DNA of 64,000 nucleotides from Bin103 sp002238925 (GTDB lineage: Bacteria; Spirochaetota; Spirochaetia; SZUA-6; Bin103). Below, piece by piece: positions 27,256 through 35,658 of the stretch (positions within the stretch are counted from its first letter, which is position 1; the number at the start of each line of letters is the position of its first letter). The position numbers and the translations under genes are program-made. Below the pieces are notes generated by a model. That model saw only the letters and a list, made by a program, of their open reading frames with translations, ran no database searches and was not told the DNA's origin. Location: assembly GCA_965208065.1 (NCBI GenBank), contig OZ242313.1:3782001-3846000 (forward strand). The letters are read 5' to 3'.

Positions 27256-28239
27256 ATGGCCTACGAACGGGCGGCCGACATCGTGCGGCTGGCGCTGCGT
27301 CTCCAGGGAACCTGGCGCGGGCTGACGCTCGATGACATTCAGCGCGACTTCGAAGTGGCGCGACGCACGGCCGAACGGCTCCGCAACGCGGTCGAGGACG
27401 TGTTCGGACCGCTCGACCCGGTGGTTACCGGCGAGCGGCGCCACCACTGGCGGCTGCGCGCGGCCACGTTGCGCAGCCTCGTAACGGTATCCGCGGAAGA
27501 ACTGGCGGAGCTGAACGCGGCAGCCGTCGCGCTCGACCGCACCGGCCTTGCGGAGCGCGCCTCCATGGTGCGCCTTCTCGCCGACAAGCTGCGCGCGCTG
27601 TTGGAGCAGGACGCCCTGACCCGCATCGAGCCGGACCTGCAGGCCCTGATGGTGGCGGAAGGCCTGGCGATGCGCCCCGGACCGCGCCCGCGCATGGACC
27701 CCGGTCTGCTCGCACTATTGCGCGACGCCATCAAGAGCAGCAGCGTGGTCGCCTTCGACTACCGGGCGCAGGCCACCGGCGAAGTGACCCGCCGCCAAGT
27801 GCAGCCCTACGGCATCATCTACGGCAACCGCGCCTTCCTGGTGGGCCACACCGACCGGGGCCCCGACCTGCACCTGTGGCGGCTGGCCAACATCAGCGAC
27901 GCCGATTTGAGCGGCGAACGGTTCGCTCGCAATCCCGCGTTCAACCTGCCGGACTTCGCCAAGCGCTCGTTCGGCACCTTTCAGGAAGACCCGGTCTCCG
28001 TGCAACTGCGCTTCGCCGCACAAGTAGCCGAAGACGTAAACCACTTCATCTTCCACCCCGACCAGACCGTGACCGCCAATCCCGACAGCTCCCTGAGCGT
28101 CCAATTCACCGCCGGCGGCCTCGACGAAATCTGCTGGCACCTCGTAACCTGGGGCACCCACGTCACCATCGACCACCCCACCCACCTCCGCCGCCGCATG
28201 GCCACCCTCTGCACCACCCTCGCCACCCACCATACGTAG
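27256..28239 (+). CDS. WYL-domain transcriptional regulator
   Basis: A 327-residue regulator. The start ATG 27256 has a near-perfect ribosome binding site AAGGAGGA at 27243-27250. Residues 1-65 form a DeoR-type helix-turn-helix (LTLDDIQRDFEVARRTAERL). The WYL domain follows with VVAFDYRAQ and QPYGIIYGNRAFLVGHTD, then the WCX C-terminal part ending in CWHLVTWGTHVTI. WYL proteins bind ligands and control defence systems such as BREX and CBASS. It probably controls the upstream ATPase gene; the GTCCNNTTCTGAC elements are candidate operators. Confidence 0.92.
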   Translation: MAYERAADIVRLALRLQGTWRGLTLDDIQRDFEVARRTAERLRNAVEDVFGPLDPVVTGERRHHWRLRAATLRSLVTVSAEELAELNAAAVALDRTGLAERASMVRLLADKLRALLEQDALTRIEPDLQALMVAEGLAMRPGPRPRMDPGLLALLRDAIKSSSVVAFDYRAQATGEVTRRQVQPYGIIYGNRAFLVGHTDRGPDLHLWRLANISDADLSGERFARNPAFNLPDFAKRSFGTFQEDPVSVQLRFAAQVAEDVNHFIFHPDQTVTANPDSSLSVQFTAGGLDEICWHLVTWGTHVTIDHPTHLRRRMATLCTTLATHHT

Positions 28240-28252
28240 ATTTTGCAAGATC

Positions 28253-28289
28253 CCAACCGAGTGCGTCCATTTCTGACGCACTCGGTTGG
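28253..28289 (+). terminator. Strong hairpin after the WYL gene (terminator or operator)
   Basis: A perfect 15-bp inverted repeat, CCAACCGAGTGCGTC and GACGCACTCGGTTGG, with a 7-nt loop, starts 13 bp after the WYL stop. It lacks a run of T, so it is not a textbook intrinsic terminator, yet such a stem would block read-through or stabilise the 3' end. The centre contains the GTCCATTTCTGAC element that also precedes the module, which makes an operator role possible. Confidence 0.6.
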
Positions 28290-28391
28290 TAACCTCACAA
28301 TCACTACCGCACAAGCCTGTCGCCGGCCGCGTGCTCCGCAAGCGTTCGCGCCGGCCAGTGTGCGTGCGAACGACGGCAAGGAGTATCTGTT

Positions 28392-28673
28392 ATGTCGAAA
28401 AAGTCGGTAGGCACCGCCTACTTCCTCTGGGCCCTGGGCGGCCTGGGAGTTCTTGGATTCCATCGCTTCTACCTGGGCAAGGTAGGGACCGCGTTTCTGT
28501 GGATGTTGACGGGTGGACTGGCCGGGATCGGCGCTATCGTCGACGCATTCCTGATCCCGAAGATGGTGCGCGACTTCAACGCCCCGCAGTCCGGGATCAA
28601 CATCAACATCGAGAACAAGCCCAACAACATCAACACGAACGTGAACAAGGACACGGGCGAGGACCAGTCCTGA
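28392..28673 (+). CDS. TM2-domain membrane protein
   Basis: A 93-residue protein with the TM2 pattern: first helix TAYFLWALGGLGVLGFHRFYLGK and second helix TAFLWMLTGGLAGIGAIVDAF, joined by the conserved turn. The tail is rich in Asn and Ile (ININIENKPNNINTNVNK). The start has AAGGAG at 28378-28383. TM2 proteins are small bacterial membrane proteins of unclear function. It follows the WYL gene in the same direction but is separated by the hairpin, so it is probably its own transcript. Confidence 0.88.
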   Translation: MSKKSVGTAYFLWALGGLGVLGFHRFYLGKVGTAFLWMLTGGLAGIGAIVDAFLIPKMVRDFNAPQSGININIENKPNNINTNVNKDTGEDQS

Positions 28674-28703
28674 CCGCCTATTAGCGATAGAAGGACGAAA
28701 CAC

Positions 28704-29210
28704 ATGAAAAGAAACCTGATAAGAACCCTCACCACAATCGCCCTGGTGGCCGCCTCAGCCTCACATGCCGGTGCGCAGCTGTCAGACATACAGTCTGGTC
28801 TTTCGGAGTACATGAGACTCAGGGTACATACCAAGGACGAAATTGTTGCATGCAGGGAAATTGAGGGACTGACCGAATTCTTTGTGGTTGCATTGCGGGC
28901 TGTCAGAAGCGGACACCACATCTCGTGGCCGGCCATGCTGGCTGACCACCGTTGTGCTCTTCTCCGCCCCGGGGACGGAGTGATCGTGTTGGGGATCACC
29001 CCGGACGGCGAGGCTGTGGAGGAGGTGATCGAGCGTGGTCAATTCGAGCTCGATAGCGACACGTACGACCTACTCAAAGTGGAGATAGTGCCAAACGCCG
29101 ACTTGAACACCGACTATTTCCTGGTAGACGGCGACTTGGTTCAGATCAGCGGCGAAGGCACCATGTGGGTACTGATCGACTACCTGGAAAAGTACGCAAC
29201 GTATTGGTAG
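28704..29210 (+). CDS. Secreted hypothetical protein
   Basis: A 168-residue protein with a clear signal peptide (MKRNLIRTLTTIALVAASAS, likely cut after SHAGA). Two Cys residues (VACREI and HRCALL) could form a disulfide. The C-terminal half is acidic and strand-rich. I do not recognise it. Its base composition is lower in GC than the neighbours, so it may be recently acquired with the TM2 gene 30 bp upstream. Confidence 0.65.
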   Translation: MKRNLIRTLTTIALVAASASHAGAQLSDIQSGLSEYMRLRVHTKDEIVACREIEGLTEFFVVALRAVRSGHHISWPAMLADHRCALLRPGDGVIVLGITPDGEAVEEVIERGQFELDSDTYDLLKVEIVPNADLNTDYFLVDGDLVQISGEGTMWVLIDYLEKYATYW

Positions 29211-29244
29211 GTTGGAATCGGCAATCAGCGACGTGTCTGAGCCG

Positions 29245-29880
29245 TCACGGCGGGAGAACCATGTTCCGGGTGCCGTAGAGGACGGGGCTGCCGTCGGCGG
29301 CGGTGTGCTCGGCGAGTTCGACTATGAGCGCCGCGTTGCCGGCGGTCCTGGCGAAGATCGAATCGGTCGCCTTGCGCGGATCGTCGGCAAAGTAGAACTG
29401 GGTCGTCAGCAGCGTCCGCCCGTTCCGCTTGATCTTCACGTGGATGTGCCGGGGGCGCGGGGCATACTGGCCGGGGAGAATGGTGCGGAATCGATACGTG
29501 CCGTCCTCCGCGGTCACCGATTCTCCGTAGAACTGGAAGTTGGCGTCCCGTTGCGCGGTGCGGCGAGCGTTCGGATGCGCGTAGATCCCGTTGCTGTCGG
29601 TTTGCCAGATCTCGATTACGGCGCCTGCCACCGGCATGCCGCCGGCGTCGAACAGGGTGCCGCCGAATTCCACGATCTCGCCGGCGGGGAGACCGCTCGC
29701 CCCCTGCACGGCCACCAGGTCGCTGTCCCGATCGGCCGGCTTGGTAACCGGATAGTACGGGCCTTCCGTCTGTGCCGGCGTGAAGTAGGTAACTTCGGCG
29801 GCAGCCGTGCCAGCTCCGAGGTATGCGAGCGCCACGACCAGCGCGGCCGTCACCCAGCCGCTGGCGATCCATCGTTGCAT
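29245..29880 (-). CDS. Secreted intradiol ring-cleavage dioxygenase
   Basis: A 211-residue protein with signal peptide (VTAALVVALAYLGAGTAAA). It matches the protocatechuate 3,4-dioxygenase/catechol 1,2-dioxygenase fold: QTEGPYYPV with the first Tyr ligand, AVIEIWQTDSNGIYAHP, NFQFYGESVTAEDGTYRFRT, and the iron ligands Tyr and two His in GQYAPRPRHIHVKI. Such enzymes open catechol rings using Fe(III). Export suggests that it acts on external aromatics. It overlaps the upstream membrane gene by 1 bp (TGATG). Confidence 0.88.
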   Translation of the reverse strand: MQRWIASGWVTAALVVALAYLGAGTAAAEVTYFTPAQTEGPYYPVTKPADRDSDLVAVQGASGLPAGEIVEFGGTLFDAGGMPVAGAVIEIWQTDSNGIYAHPNARRTAQRDANFQFYGESVTAEDGTYRFRTILPGQYAPRPRHIHVKIKRNGRTLLTTQFYFADDPRKATDSIFARTAGNAALIVELAEHTAADGSPVLYGTRNMVLPP

Positions 29881-30332
29881 CACTTTGCTCTCCCTGTTCT
29901 CGTTCCTTGCCGTGGCCTTCCGGTGGCCGGGTGGCGGTAGGTGGCGGCGGCGGCCACCAGGGCGCCGAGGGCGATGCCGCCGGGCGCGAGCAGCGGCGCG
30001 ACGCCCTTGAGGGCGCTGCCAAGCAGTTCGGCGAGCGGAGCGTCGGGGAAGATCTCGCGCTCGAAGCCGAAGTTGCCCTGCAGGTGCTGCACCATGCCGA
30101 TTACGGCGCCGGCCGCGGCCAGCAGCATCACCGCCTGCAGCAAGCGCGCCGTCACGCGGCCGGGGTTGGCGGCGAACACCGCGATCGCGGCGATGCCGGC
30201 ACCGCACAGGAAGAACGGCACCACCTGCCACGGCGCCGCCCAGTGCTCGTGCAGCACCAGCTCCGCGATCACGCCGGCGAACCCGACCGCGGCGATGGAT
30301 AGCTGCATGGCGCGCAGCCGCCGCTCGGTCAC
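29880..30332 (-). CDS. Four-helix membrane protein of the intradiol dioxygenase operon
   Basis: A 150-residue integral membrane protein with four hydrophobic stretches, beginning QLSIAAVGFAGVIAELVL, then VVPFFLCGAGIAAIAVFAA, LLQAVMLLAAAGAVIGMV and APGGIALGALVAAAATY. The start GTG overlaps the stop of the upstream helix-hairpin-helix gene by 4 bp, and its stop overlaps the dioxygenase start. I cannot assign a family. The tight coupling points to a joint role with the two neighbours. Confidence 0.75.
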   Translation of the reverse strand: MTERRLRAMQLSIAAVGFAGVIAELVLHEHWAAPWQVVPFFLCGAGIAAIAVFAANPGRVTARLLQAVMLLAAAGAVIGMVQHLQGNFGFEREIFPDAPLAELLGSALKGVAPLLAPGGIALGALVAAAATYRHPATGRPRQGTRTGRAK

Positions 30333-30838
30333 GCCTCCTCTTCCTCCTCCGCGGTCAGCATGGCTCCGACCACCGGCAGGTCCTCGTCGCTCAGCTCGAC
30401 CAGCGCCGTCAACTGCGCCAGGAACGCTGCCGCATCCGCGTATTGGCGCGCCTCGATCAGCGCAACCGCGATGTCCGCGTCTACTCCGGGAAGCTGTTGC
30501 AGCGTCTCGGCGTCGGCTTCGTTGGGATCGATCGGTACGAACACGTACTGCTCGTAAGCGGCGACCTGCTCGTCGTTGACGTACTTGCCGATCTCGCGGC
30601 GGAACTGCCGGATGCTGACGTAGGGCCGGTACTCCATGAATTCGCGCACCATGCGGATGCCGACGCCGGGAATCTCGCGGAACTCCCGCCGCGTCGACGT
30701 GTTCAGGTTCAAGCGGTCCTGCCACTCCGGTTCGTCGGCGTTGCCTGAAACAGCGGCGAGGGCGAGCGCAACGGTCACGGTGCCCAGCCGCCATCTGCGC
30801 CGGTAGCGCGGCGCGCGCTTGTTCGACCTGGTTTTCAT
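30329..30838 (-). CDS. ComEA-like helix-hairpin-helix protein, exported
   Basis: About 169 residues from ATG 30838 (GGAG 9 bp upstream); ATG 30853 is a near alternative. A twin-basic, hydrophobic N-terminus (WRLGTVTVALALAAVSGNA) suggests export. Two helix-hairpin-helix units follow: LNLNTSTRREFREIPGVGIR and VPIDPNEADAETLQQLPGVD, each with the IPGVG or LPGVD hairpin, as in the competence protein ComEA. The C-terminus is acidic (EEEEE). Its role beside a dioxygenase is unclear; it may bind DNA or a partner protein outside the cell. Confidence 0.78.
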   Translation of the reverse strand: MKTRSNKRAPRYRRRWRLGTVTVALALAAVSGNADEPEWQDRLNLNTSTRREFREIPGVGIRMVREFMEYRPYVSIRQFRREIGKYVNDEQVAAYEQYVFVPIDPNEADAETLQQLPGVDADIAVALIEARQYADAAAFLAQLTALVELSDEDLPVVGAMLTAEEEEEA

Positions 30839-31054
30839 TTCAGATGTCTCCATTTCAGCTTGCCTTGTTCGCGGCGGGTCAGGGCCGGCGAACCAGCGCT
30901 CGCCCACATTACAGCAATATCCGTGCCAGCCCGTGCAGCGCGTCTGTGCCGTCCCGCGGTGGGCGATTCTTTCCCACCGGGTGCACCGGCGGGAACATTC
31001 TACCCAGCCGCCGCTACGGAGCGTCCTGGATAGCCGTGCGGGCCGGTTTTCTGG

Positions 31055-32020
31055 TCATCCCGCCCGCGTCTTGAGCGCCAGGGCGCGGCGGGCGCCGGCG
31101 ACCACGTCGGCGACGGAGCAGCCGTGGCGGTCGAGCAGGTCGAAGTAGGGGCCGGACTCGGTGAAGCGGTCGGCGATGCCGGTGCGGACCACCGGGACGG
31201 GGCAGCGCTCGGCGAGCACCTCGGTGACCGCGCCGCCGAGGCCGCCGAGCACGTTGTGTTCCTCCGCGGTGACGACGGCGCCGGTGTCGCGGGCCGCGGC
31301 GGCCAGTGTGTCGGCGTCGAGCGGCTTGATGGTGTGCACGTCGATTACGCGGCACTGTACGCCTTCGCCCGCCAACTGCTCGGCCGCGGCCACGGCGCGC
31401 GCCACCATCACGCCGGTGGCGGCGATGGTCAGGTCGTTGCCGGGGCGCACTACCTGGGCGCGGCCCAGCTCCACGGCCTCAGCCGGCCCGGCGTCGCCGG
31501 TCCCGTACACGGCGGGCACCTCGTTGCGGTTCATGCGGAAGTAGACGGGGCCGTCGCTGGCCGCCACCTGTTGCAGCAGCTCGGTCTGGGCGTAAGGGTC
31601 GGCGGGCACCACCACCCGCATGCCGGGGAAGGTGCGCAGGATGGCGATGTCCTCGGTGGCGTGATGGGTCGGCCCCTCGAAGCTCGGCGACACCCCGCCG
31701 TAGGCAGCCATCAGCTTGACATTGGCGCGCCCGTAACACACGTGGGTGCGGATCATCTCCACGGCGCGGGTGGCCAGGAACACGCCGAAGGTGTTGACGA
31801 ACGGAATCTTGCCGGCCAGCGCAAGGCCCACCGCGCAGTCCACCAGCGACTGTTCGGCGATGCCGGTGTTGATGAACCGGTCCGGGAACTCGTCGGCAAA
31901 CATGAAGCTGTGGTCGGAGTTGGACACGTCGGCGGACAGCACCACCACGTCGGGGTTGCTGCGCCCCAGCTCCACGAGCGCATTGCCATACGCGACACGG
32001 GTGTTGATCAGTTCAGCCAC
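31055..32020 (-). CDS. Transketolase, C-terminal subunit
   Basis: A 321-residue protein with the pyrimidine-binding and C-terminal transketolase domains: FINTGIAEQSLVDCAVGLAL with the catalytic Glu, AAYGGVSPSFEGPTHHATED, and VRTGIADRFTESGPY. Split transketolases are encoded by two genes; the N-terminal subunit lies directly upstream and overlaps by 13 bp. The start is GTG 32020. Acts in the pentose phosphate pathway or a related ketol transfer. Confidence 0.9.
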   Translation of the reverse strand: MAELINTRVAYGNALVELGRSNPDVVVLSADVSNSDHSFMFADEFPDRFINTGIAEQSLVDCAVGLALAGKIPFVNTFGVFLATRAVEMIRTHVCYGRANVKLMAAYGGVSPSFEGPTHHATEDIAILRTFPGMRVVVPADPYAQTELLQQVAASDGPVYFRMNRNEVPAVYGTGDAGPAEAVELGRAQVVRPGNDLTIAATGVMVARAVAAAEQLAGEGVQCRVIDVHTIKPLDADTLAAAARDTGAVVTAEEHNVLGGLGGAVTEVLAERCPVPVVRTGIADRFTESGPYFDLLDRHGCSVADVVAGARRALALKTRAG

Positions 32021-32904
32021 TGCCGCATCCCCCCTTCCAGTTCCGCCTTGGCGGCGGCGTACTCGTCTTCGGTGGGCGGTGTGCCATGCCAGTTGTGGTC
32101 GTATTCCATGAACGACACCCCGCGCCCCTTGGTGGTGCGGGCAATGATCACGGCGGGCCGCGCGTGCACCTGGTCGGCACGGTCGAGCGCCTCCAGAACC
32201 TCGCGCACGTTGTGGCCGCCGATCTCCTGCACGTGCCACCCGAACGCCTGCCACTTGGCCGCAATCGGCTCGTGCGGCATAACGTCGGCGGTGGCGCCGG
32301 TCTGCTGGGTGCCGTTGTAGTCCAGGATCGCCACCAGGTTGCCGAGCCGGTACTTGGCCGCCAACATGGCACCCTCCCAGATTACCCCGGCGTCGATCTC
32401 GCCGTCGCCGAGAACCACGTACACGCTGGCCGGCGAGGCCGCTCCCGACGGCGCCGTCTGGGCCGACGGTTTGGCGTCGCGCTCGCGCAGGCCCAACGCC
32501 ATGCCGCAGCCGACCGCCACCCCGTGCCCGAGCGGCCCGGCGGGAATCTCGATGCCCGGCGTCTTGCGGTCCGGGTGCCCCTGCAACAGGCTGTCCACCT
32601 TGCGGAAGCTCAGCAACTCGGAGGGCGGGAAGAAGCCACGATGCGCCAGCGCCGAGTAGAGGGCGGCGCAGGCATGCCCCTTGGAGAACAGCAGCCGGTC
32701 GCGGTCCGGCCAATCAGGACGCCCGGGATCGATGCGCAAGTGGTGGAAGTAAAGCGCCGCCAGGATCTCTGCGCAGGAGAAGGCGCCGCCCAGGTGGCCG
32801 CTGTTGCTGTCGTGGACCATCTCCAGCACGTCCAGCCGGAACTGCTGGGCCCGCCGGTGCAGCTCGCGCACGAGCCCCTCGGGATGGTCATGAGTATGCC
32901 GCAT
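32008..32904 (-). CDS. Transketolase, N-terminal (TPP-binding) subunit
   Basis: A 298-residue protein with the TPP/Mg site GDGEIDAGVIWEGAMLAAKY ending at DYNGTQQTG, and the substrate-phosphate segment SNSGHLGGAFSCAEIL together with LFSKGHACAALYSAL. It pairs with the downstream C-terminal gene to make a heteromeric transketolase. Confidence 0.92.
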   Translation of the reverse strand: MRHTHDHPEGLVRELHRRAQQFRLDVLEMVHDSNSGHLGGAFSCAEILAALYFHHLRIDPGRPDWPDRDRLLFSKGHACAALYSALAHRGFFPPSELLSFRKVDSLLQGHPDRKTPGIEIPAGPLGHGVAVGCGMALGLRERDAKPSAQTAPSGAASPASVYVVLGDGEIDAGVIWEGAMLAAKYRLGNLVAILDYNGTQQTGATADVMPHEPIAAKWQAFGWHVQEIGGHNVREVLEALDRADQVHARPAVIIARTTKGRGVSFMEYDHNWHGTPPTEDEYAAAKAELEGGMRQWLN

Positions 32905-33170
32905 GCGCCGAACCTAAGCCGCACCCCCTCCCCGGTCAAGACCGCCCGGCCTTGTGCGTGGCGCTGCGGTGGGCAGCGCGTCCCATCCGTCCCGGTTGCG
33001 ACCCGGTTCGGGCAATGTGCGTCGGATTGCTGAGCCGTACCCCTTCGCTGGTAGAGACCGCTCGACCACACAAAACAGGCGGCGCCTTGCTGCCTGATCC
33101 GCAAGCGGCTATGTTCTCGTTGGCATCCTTCGGCAGGGGGGCCCGGCGGTAAGCGAGCGTCTCCTACGCC

Positions 33171-33450
33171 ATGATTGGCGGGTTCGCCCTTGGCGTGCTC
33201 GGAATACAGAGGGCGACCATGGACCTCGATTTTCTGGTGGCCCGGGACGCTCTGCCTCAGATCAATGAGACAGGCGCTGTCGAACGATCCGGAGCGGGAA
33301 CGCGGGGACTTGGCCGATATCGAGTTGCTGACCGAGCGCTACTCGCGCGAGATCGATTGGGAACGGGTGCGCGGGTACTTCGCGTTGTTTGATAGATTGG
33401 AGCTCTACGATGAGATTCGAAACAAGTATGGCCCCGCTGACCGAAGGTGA
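33171..33450 (+). pseudogene. Internally deleted nucleotidyltransferase (AbiEii/DUF6036-like)
   Basis: The first part reads SYAMIGGFALGVLGIQRATM then DLDFLVARDALPQI, the start of the nucleotidyltransferase fold with its DxD. The gene then jumps by frame to RQALSNDPERERGDLADIEL and DWERVRGYFALFDRLELYD, which is the family's C-terminal end. The middle (roughly 80 codons, with the third acidic residue) is missing and the two pieces are in different frames. Members of this family are toxins of type IV toxin-antitoxin pairs or orphan transferases. Confidence 0.75.
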
Positions 33451-33640
33451 GAAAGCTGAGCTGTTGGCGCTGGTCGGATCCACCGAGTTGCGGATGGATA
33501 TGAGGAACGTGGCCAGCAGCATGCGGAACCGAAAGGTCAGCGTTGACGACTATATCGCGTTTGCCACCGCTGTGGCCCGGCTTTCGAACCACGCCCGCCC
33601 GCCGTTTCGAGCGATGACCGGGAGTTGCTTCAAGCTATAG
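33410..33640 (+). CDS. Small hypothetical protein after the nucleotidyltransferase remnant
   Basis: A 76-residue frame (MRFETSMAPLTEGEKAELLA and onward), helical and soluble, that overlaps the end of the broken nucleotidyltransferase gene and the convergent aminopeptidase gene. It may be the former partner of the transferase. No family recognised. It could also be a decaying gene. Confidence 0.45.
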   Translation: MRFETSMAPLTEGEKAELLALVGSTELRMDMRNVASSMRNRKVSVDDYIAFATAVARLSNHARPPFRAMTGSCFKL

Positions 33641-34859
33641 CCCACTCGCCGGCGCGCATTACGGGCTCGGTGGAGCCGCCGGCGAGCACGCCGTCGATAT
33701 CCATACGGTCGGAGCCGATCATGAAGTCCACGTGCGTGACGCTGGCGTTGGCGCCCTCCGCCGCGAGTTGTTCCTCCGACATGGACTCGGCACCCTCCAG
33801 GCACACCGAGTAGGCTTGGCCGAGGGCCGCGTGGCTCGATGCGTTCTCGTCGAACAGCGTGTTGTAGAACAGCCGGCCGAGCCCGGAGATCGGTGAGCTG
33901 TGCGGAACGAGGGCGATCTCTCCCAGGCGGGCGGCTCCCTCGTCGGTCGCGATCAGCTTTTCCAGCACCTCGGCACCGGACTCCGCCTCGACGGCGACGA
34001 CCCGACCGCCCGCGAAGGTCAGGCTGAAGTGCTCAATCAACCGGCCCCCGTAGTTGAGCGGCTTGGTGGATGACACCTTGCCGTCTACCCGCAGGCGGTG
34101 CGGCAGCGTGAACACCTCCTCGGTGGGGATGTTGGGGACGAACCGCGTGCCCTGCTCGTTGTGGTCGATGCCGCCCTTCCAGATGTGGCCGTCGGGTAGC
34201 CCCACGGTGAGGTCGGTGCCGGGCGCGGCGTAACGGAGCGCGGTGTAGGCGCGTTCGTTCAGGTACTCACGGCGCGCCTCTAGCGTGTCGATGTGGCGGC
34301 GCCACGCCTGCGCCGGGTCGTCCTGATCCACGCGGCAGGCACGGAAGATGGCGTCCCACAGGCGGTCGACCTGCTCCTGCGCCGGAGCATCGGGAAACAC
34401 CCTGGCCGCCCACGGCGCTACCGCCGCCGAGATCACGCACCAGCTCACCCGCATGTTGGTGATATACCCGCGGCTGAACGGTTTTGACTGCTCCGAGGCC
34501 GTGCGCATGGTGGTAGCCACCCGCTCGGGATCCTGGCCCTTCAACAGATCGGGGTTGCCGCCGGCGACGGTCAGGAACGCGGCGCCCTGCTCGGCGCGCT
34601 CGATCATGCCGTTGACCCGCCAGGTCGGGAACTCGCCGAACGAATCGGCCGGCGCATGCCGGAACCGCACCAGATCGAGTTGGTCGTCGCCGTAGATAAC
34701 GTCCACGTACGGGCAGCCCGCATCGTAGGCGCTCGCCGCCAGCGCGCGCGTCAACGCCGCGGCTTCTATCGGCGCGCGAATCACCAGGCGCTGCCCCGGC
34801 TGCAGGTTCAGCCCCACCCCGATCGCCAGGTCCGCGTACCGTTCCAGTTTGTCTTGCAT
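33630..34859 (-). CDS. M29-family metallo-aminopeptidase
   Basis: A 409-residue protein of the thermophilic aminopeptidase (AmpS/PepS, M29) family. Evidence is the N-terminus KLERYADLAIGVGLNLQPGQ then RLVIRAPIEAAALTRAL, and the metal-binding region with Glu, His and Asp in AVEAESGAEVLEKLI, RLGEIALVPHSSPI, SSHAALGQAYSVCL and THVDFMIGSDRMDIDG. It removes N-terminal residues from peptides. Start at ATG 34859; the longer upstream frame crosses into the divergent RraA gene and is not coding. Confidence 0.9.
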   Translation of the reverse strand: MQDKLERYADLAIGVGLNLQPGQRLVIRAPIEAAALTRALAASAYDAGCPYVDVIYGDDQLDLVRFRHAPADSFGEFPTWRVNGMIERAEQGAAFLTVAGGNPDLLKGQDPERVATTMRTASEQSKPFSRGYITNMRVSWCVISAAVAPWAARVFPDAPAQEQVDRLWDAIFRACRVDQDDPAQAWRRHIDTLEARREYLNERAYTALRYAAPGTDLTVGLPDGHIWKGGIDHNEQGTRFVPNIPTEEVFTLPHRLRVDGKVSSTKPLNYGGRLIEHFSLTFAGGRVVAVEAESGAEVLEKLIATDEGAARLGEIALVPHSSPISGLGRLFYNTLFDENASSHAALGQAYSVCLEGAESMSEEQLAAEGANASVTHVDFMIGSDRMDIDGVLAGGSTEPVMRAGEWAIA

Positions 34860-34932
34860 GCCGTGAGTGTAACGTATCGGCGCACCGCCCCGGCTCGGCC
34901 TATACTCGGCGCCGGACAACACGGCTGATAGC

Positions 34933-35658
34933 ATGACAACCAACGACACGGCACCCATCGACAACGACATCATCGCCGCCCTTGAGGGCGTGACGACCGC
35001 CACCTTGACCACGCTGCTGCTCAAGAAGGGCCTGCGCAACGTATGGATGCGCGGCACCCGTCCGCTGCAACCTGGCCAGCCGCGCGTGGTGGGACGCGCC
35101 TTCACGCTGCGCTTCGTGCCGGCGCGCGAGGACTTGGCCACCCCGGAGTCGTGGAGTTCGCCCACCTCCACGCGCGCCGCGATCGAGGCGATGCCGGCGG
35201 GATGCGTGGCGGTGGCGGATGCGGGCGGCTATACCGACGCCGGCATCTTTGGCGACATCCTGTGCGCGCGGATTGGCAAGCGCCGCGTCGCCGGACTGGT
35301 GACCGACGGCGTGGTGCGCGACGGCGACGGCGTGAAGGCCACCGGGCTGCCGGTGTGGTGTCAGGGCATCGCCGCGCCGCCGTCGGTGGCGGGCCTGACC
35401 TTTGTCGGCTGGCAGGAACCGATCGGCTGCGGCGGGGTGGCGGTGTTCCCCGGCGACCTGGTAGTGGCCGACGGCGACGGAGCGGTTCTGGTGCCGGCTG
35501 CGCTGGTGGAAGAGATGGCCGCCGCCGGGCCCGAGCAGGAACGCCTCGAAGAATGGATCATGGCCGAGGTGGAAGGCGGCGCGGCTCTGCCGGGCCTGTA
35601 CCCGCCGAACGACGAGGCCCGCGCCCGCTACAAGACCTCATTCCGCACCGACACCTAA
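34933..35658 (+). CDS. RraA-family protein (4-hydroxy-4-methyl-2-oxoglutarate aldolase-like)
   Basis: A 241-residue member of the RraA/HMG aldolase family. The key segment GDILCARIGKRRVAGLVTDG followed by VVRDGDGV carries the Arg-Asp pair that binds metal and keto acid. The strand FPGDLVVADGDGAVLVPAAL is also conserved. Family members cleave oxaloacetate or hydroxy keto acids, or inhibit RNase E. Divergent from the aminopeptidase gene; its 3' end overlaps a convergent hicB by 21 bp. Confidence 0.9.
   Translation: MTTNDTAPIDNDIIAALEGVTTATLTTLLLKKGLRNVWMRGTRPLQPGQPRVVGRAFTLRFVPAREDLATPESWSSPTSTRAAIEAMPAGCVAVADAGGYTDAGIFGDILCARIGKRRVAGLVTDGVVRDGDGVKATGLPVWCQGIAAPPSVAGLTFVGWQEPIGCGGVAVFPGDLVVADGDGAVLVPAALVEEMAAAGPEQERLEEWIMAEVEGGAALPGLYPPNDEARARYKTSFRTDT

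Noticed and set aside
32917..33063. Imperfect direct repeat of about 30 bp (AGCCGCACCCC...AAGACCGC and AGCCGTACCCC...GAGACCGC)
   Set aside because: Too diverged and too short to call a mobile element or attachment site; no gene or structure linked to it.
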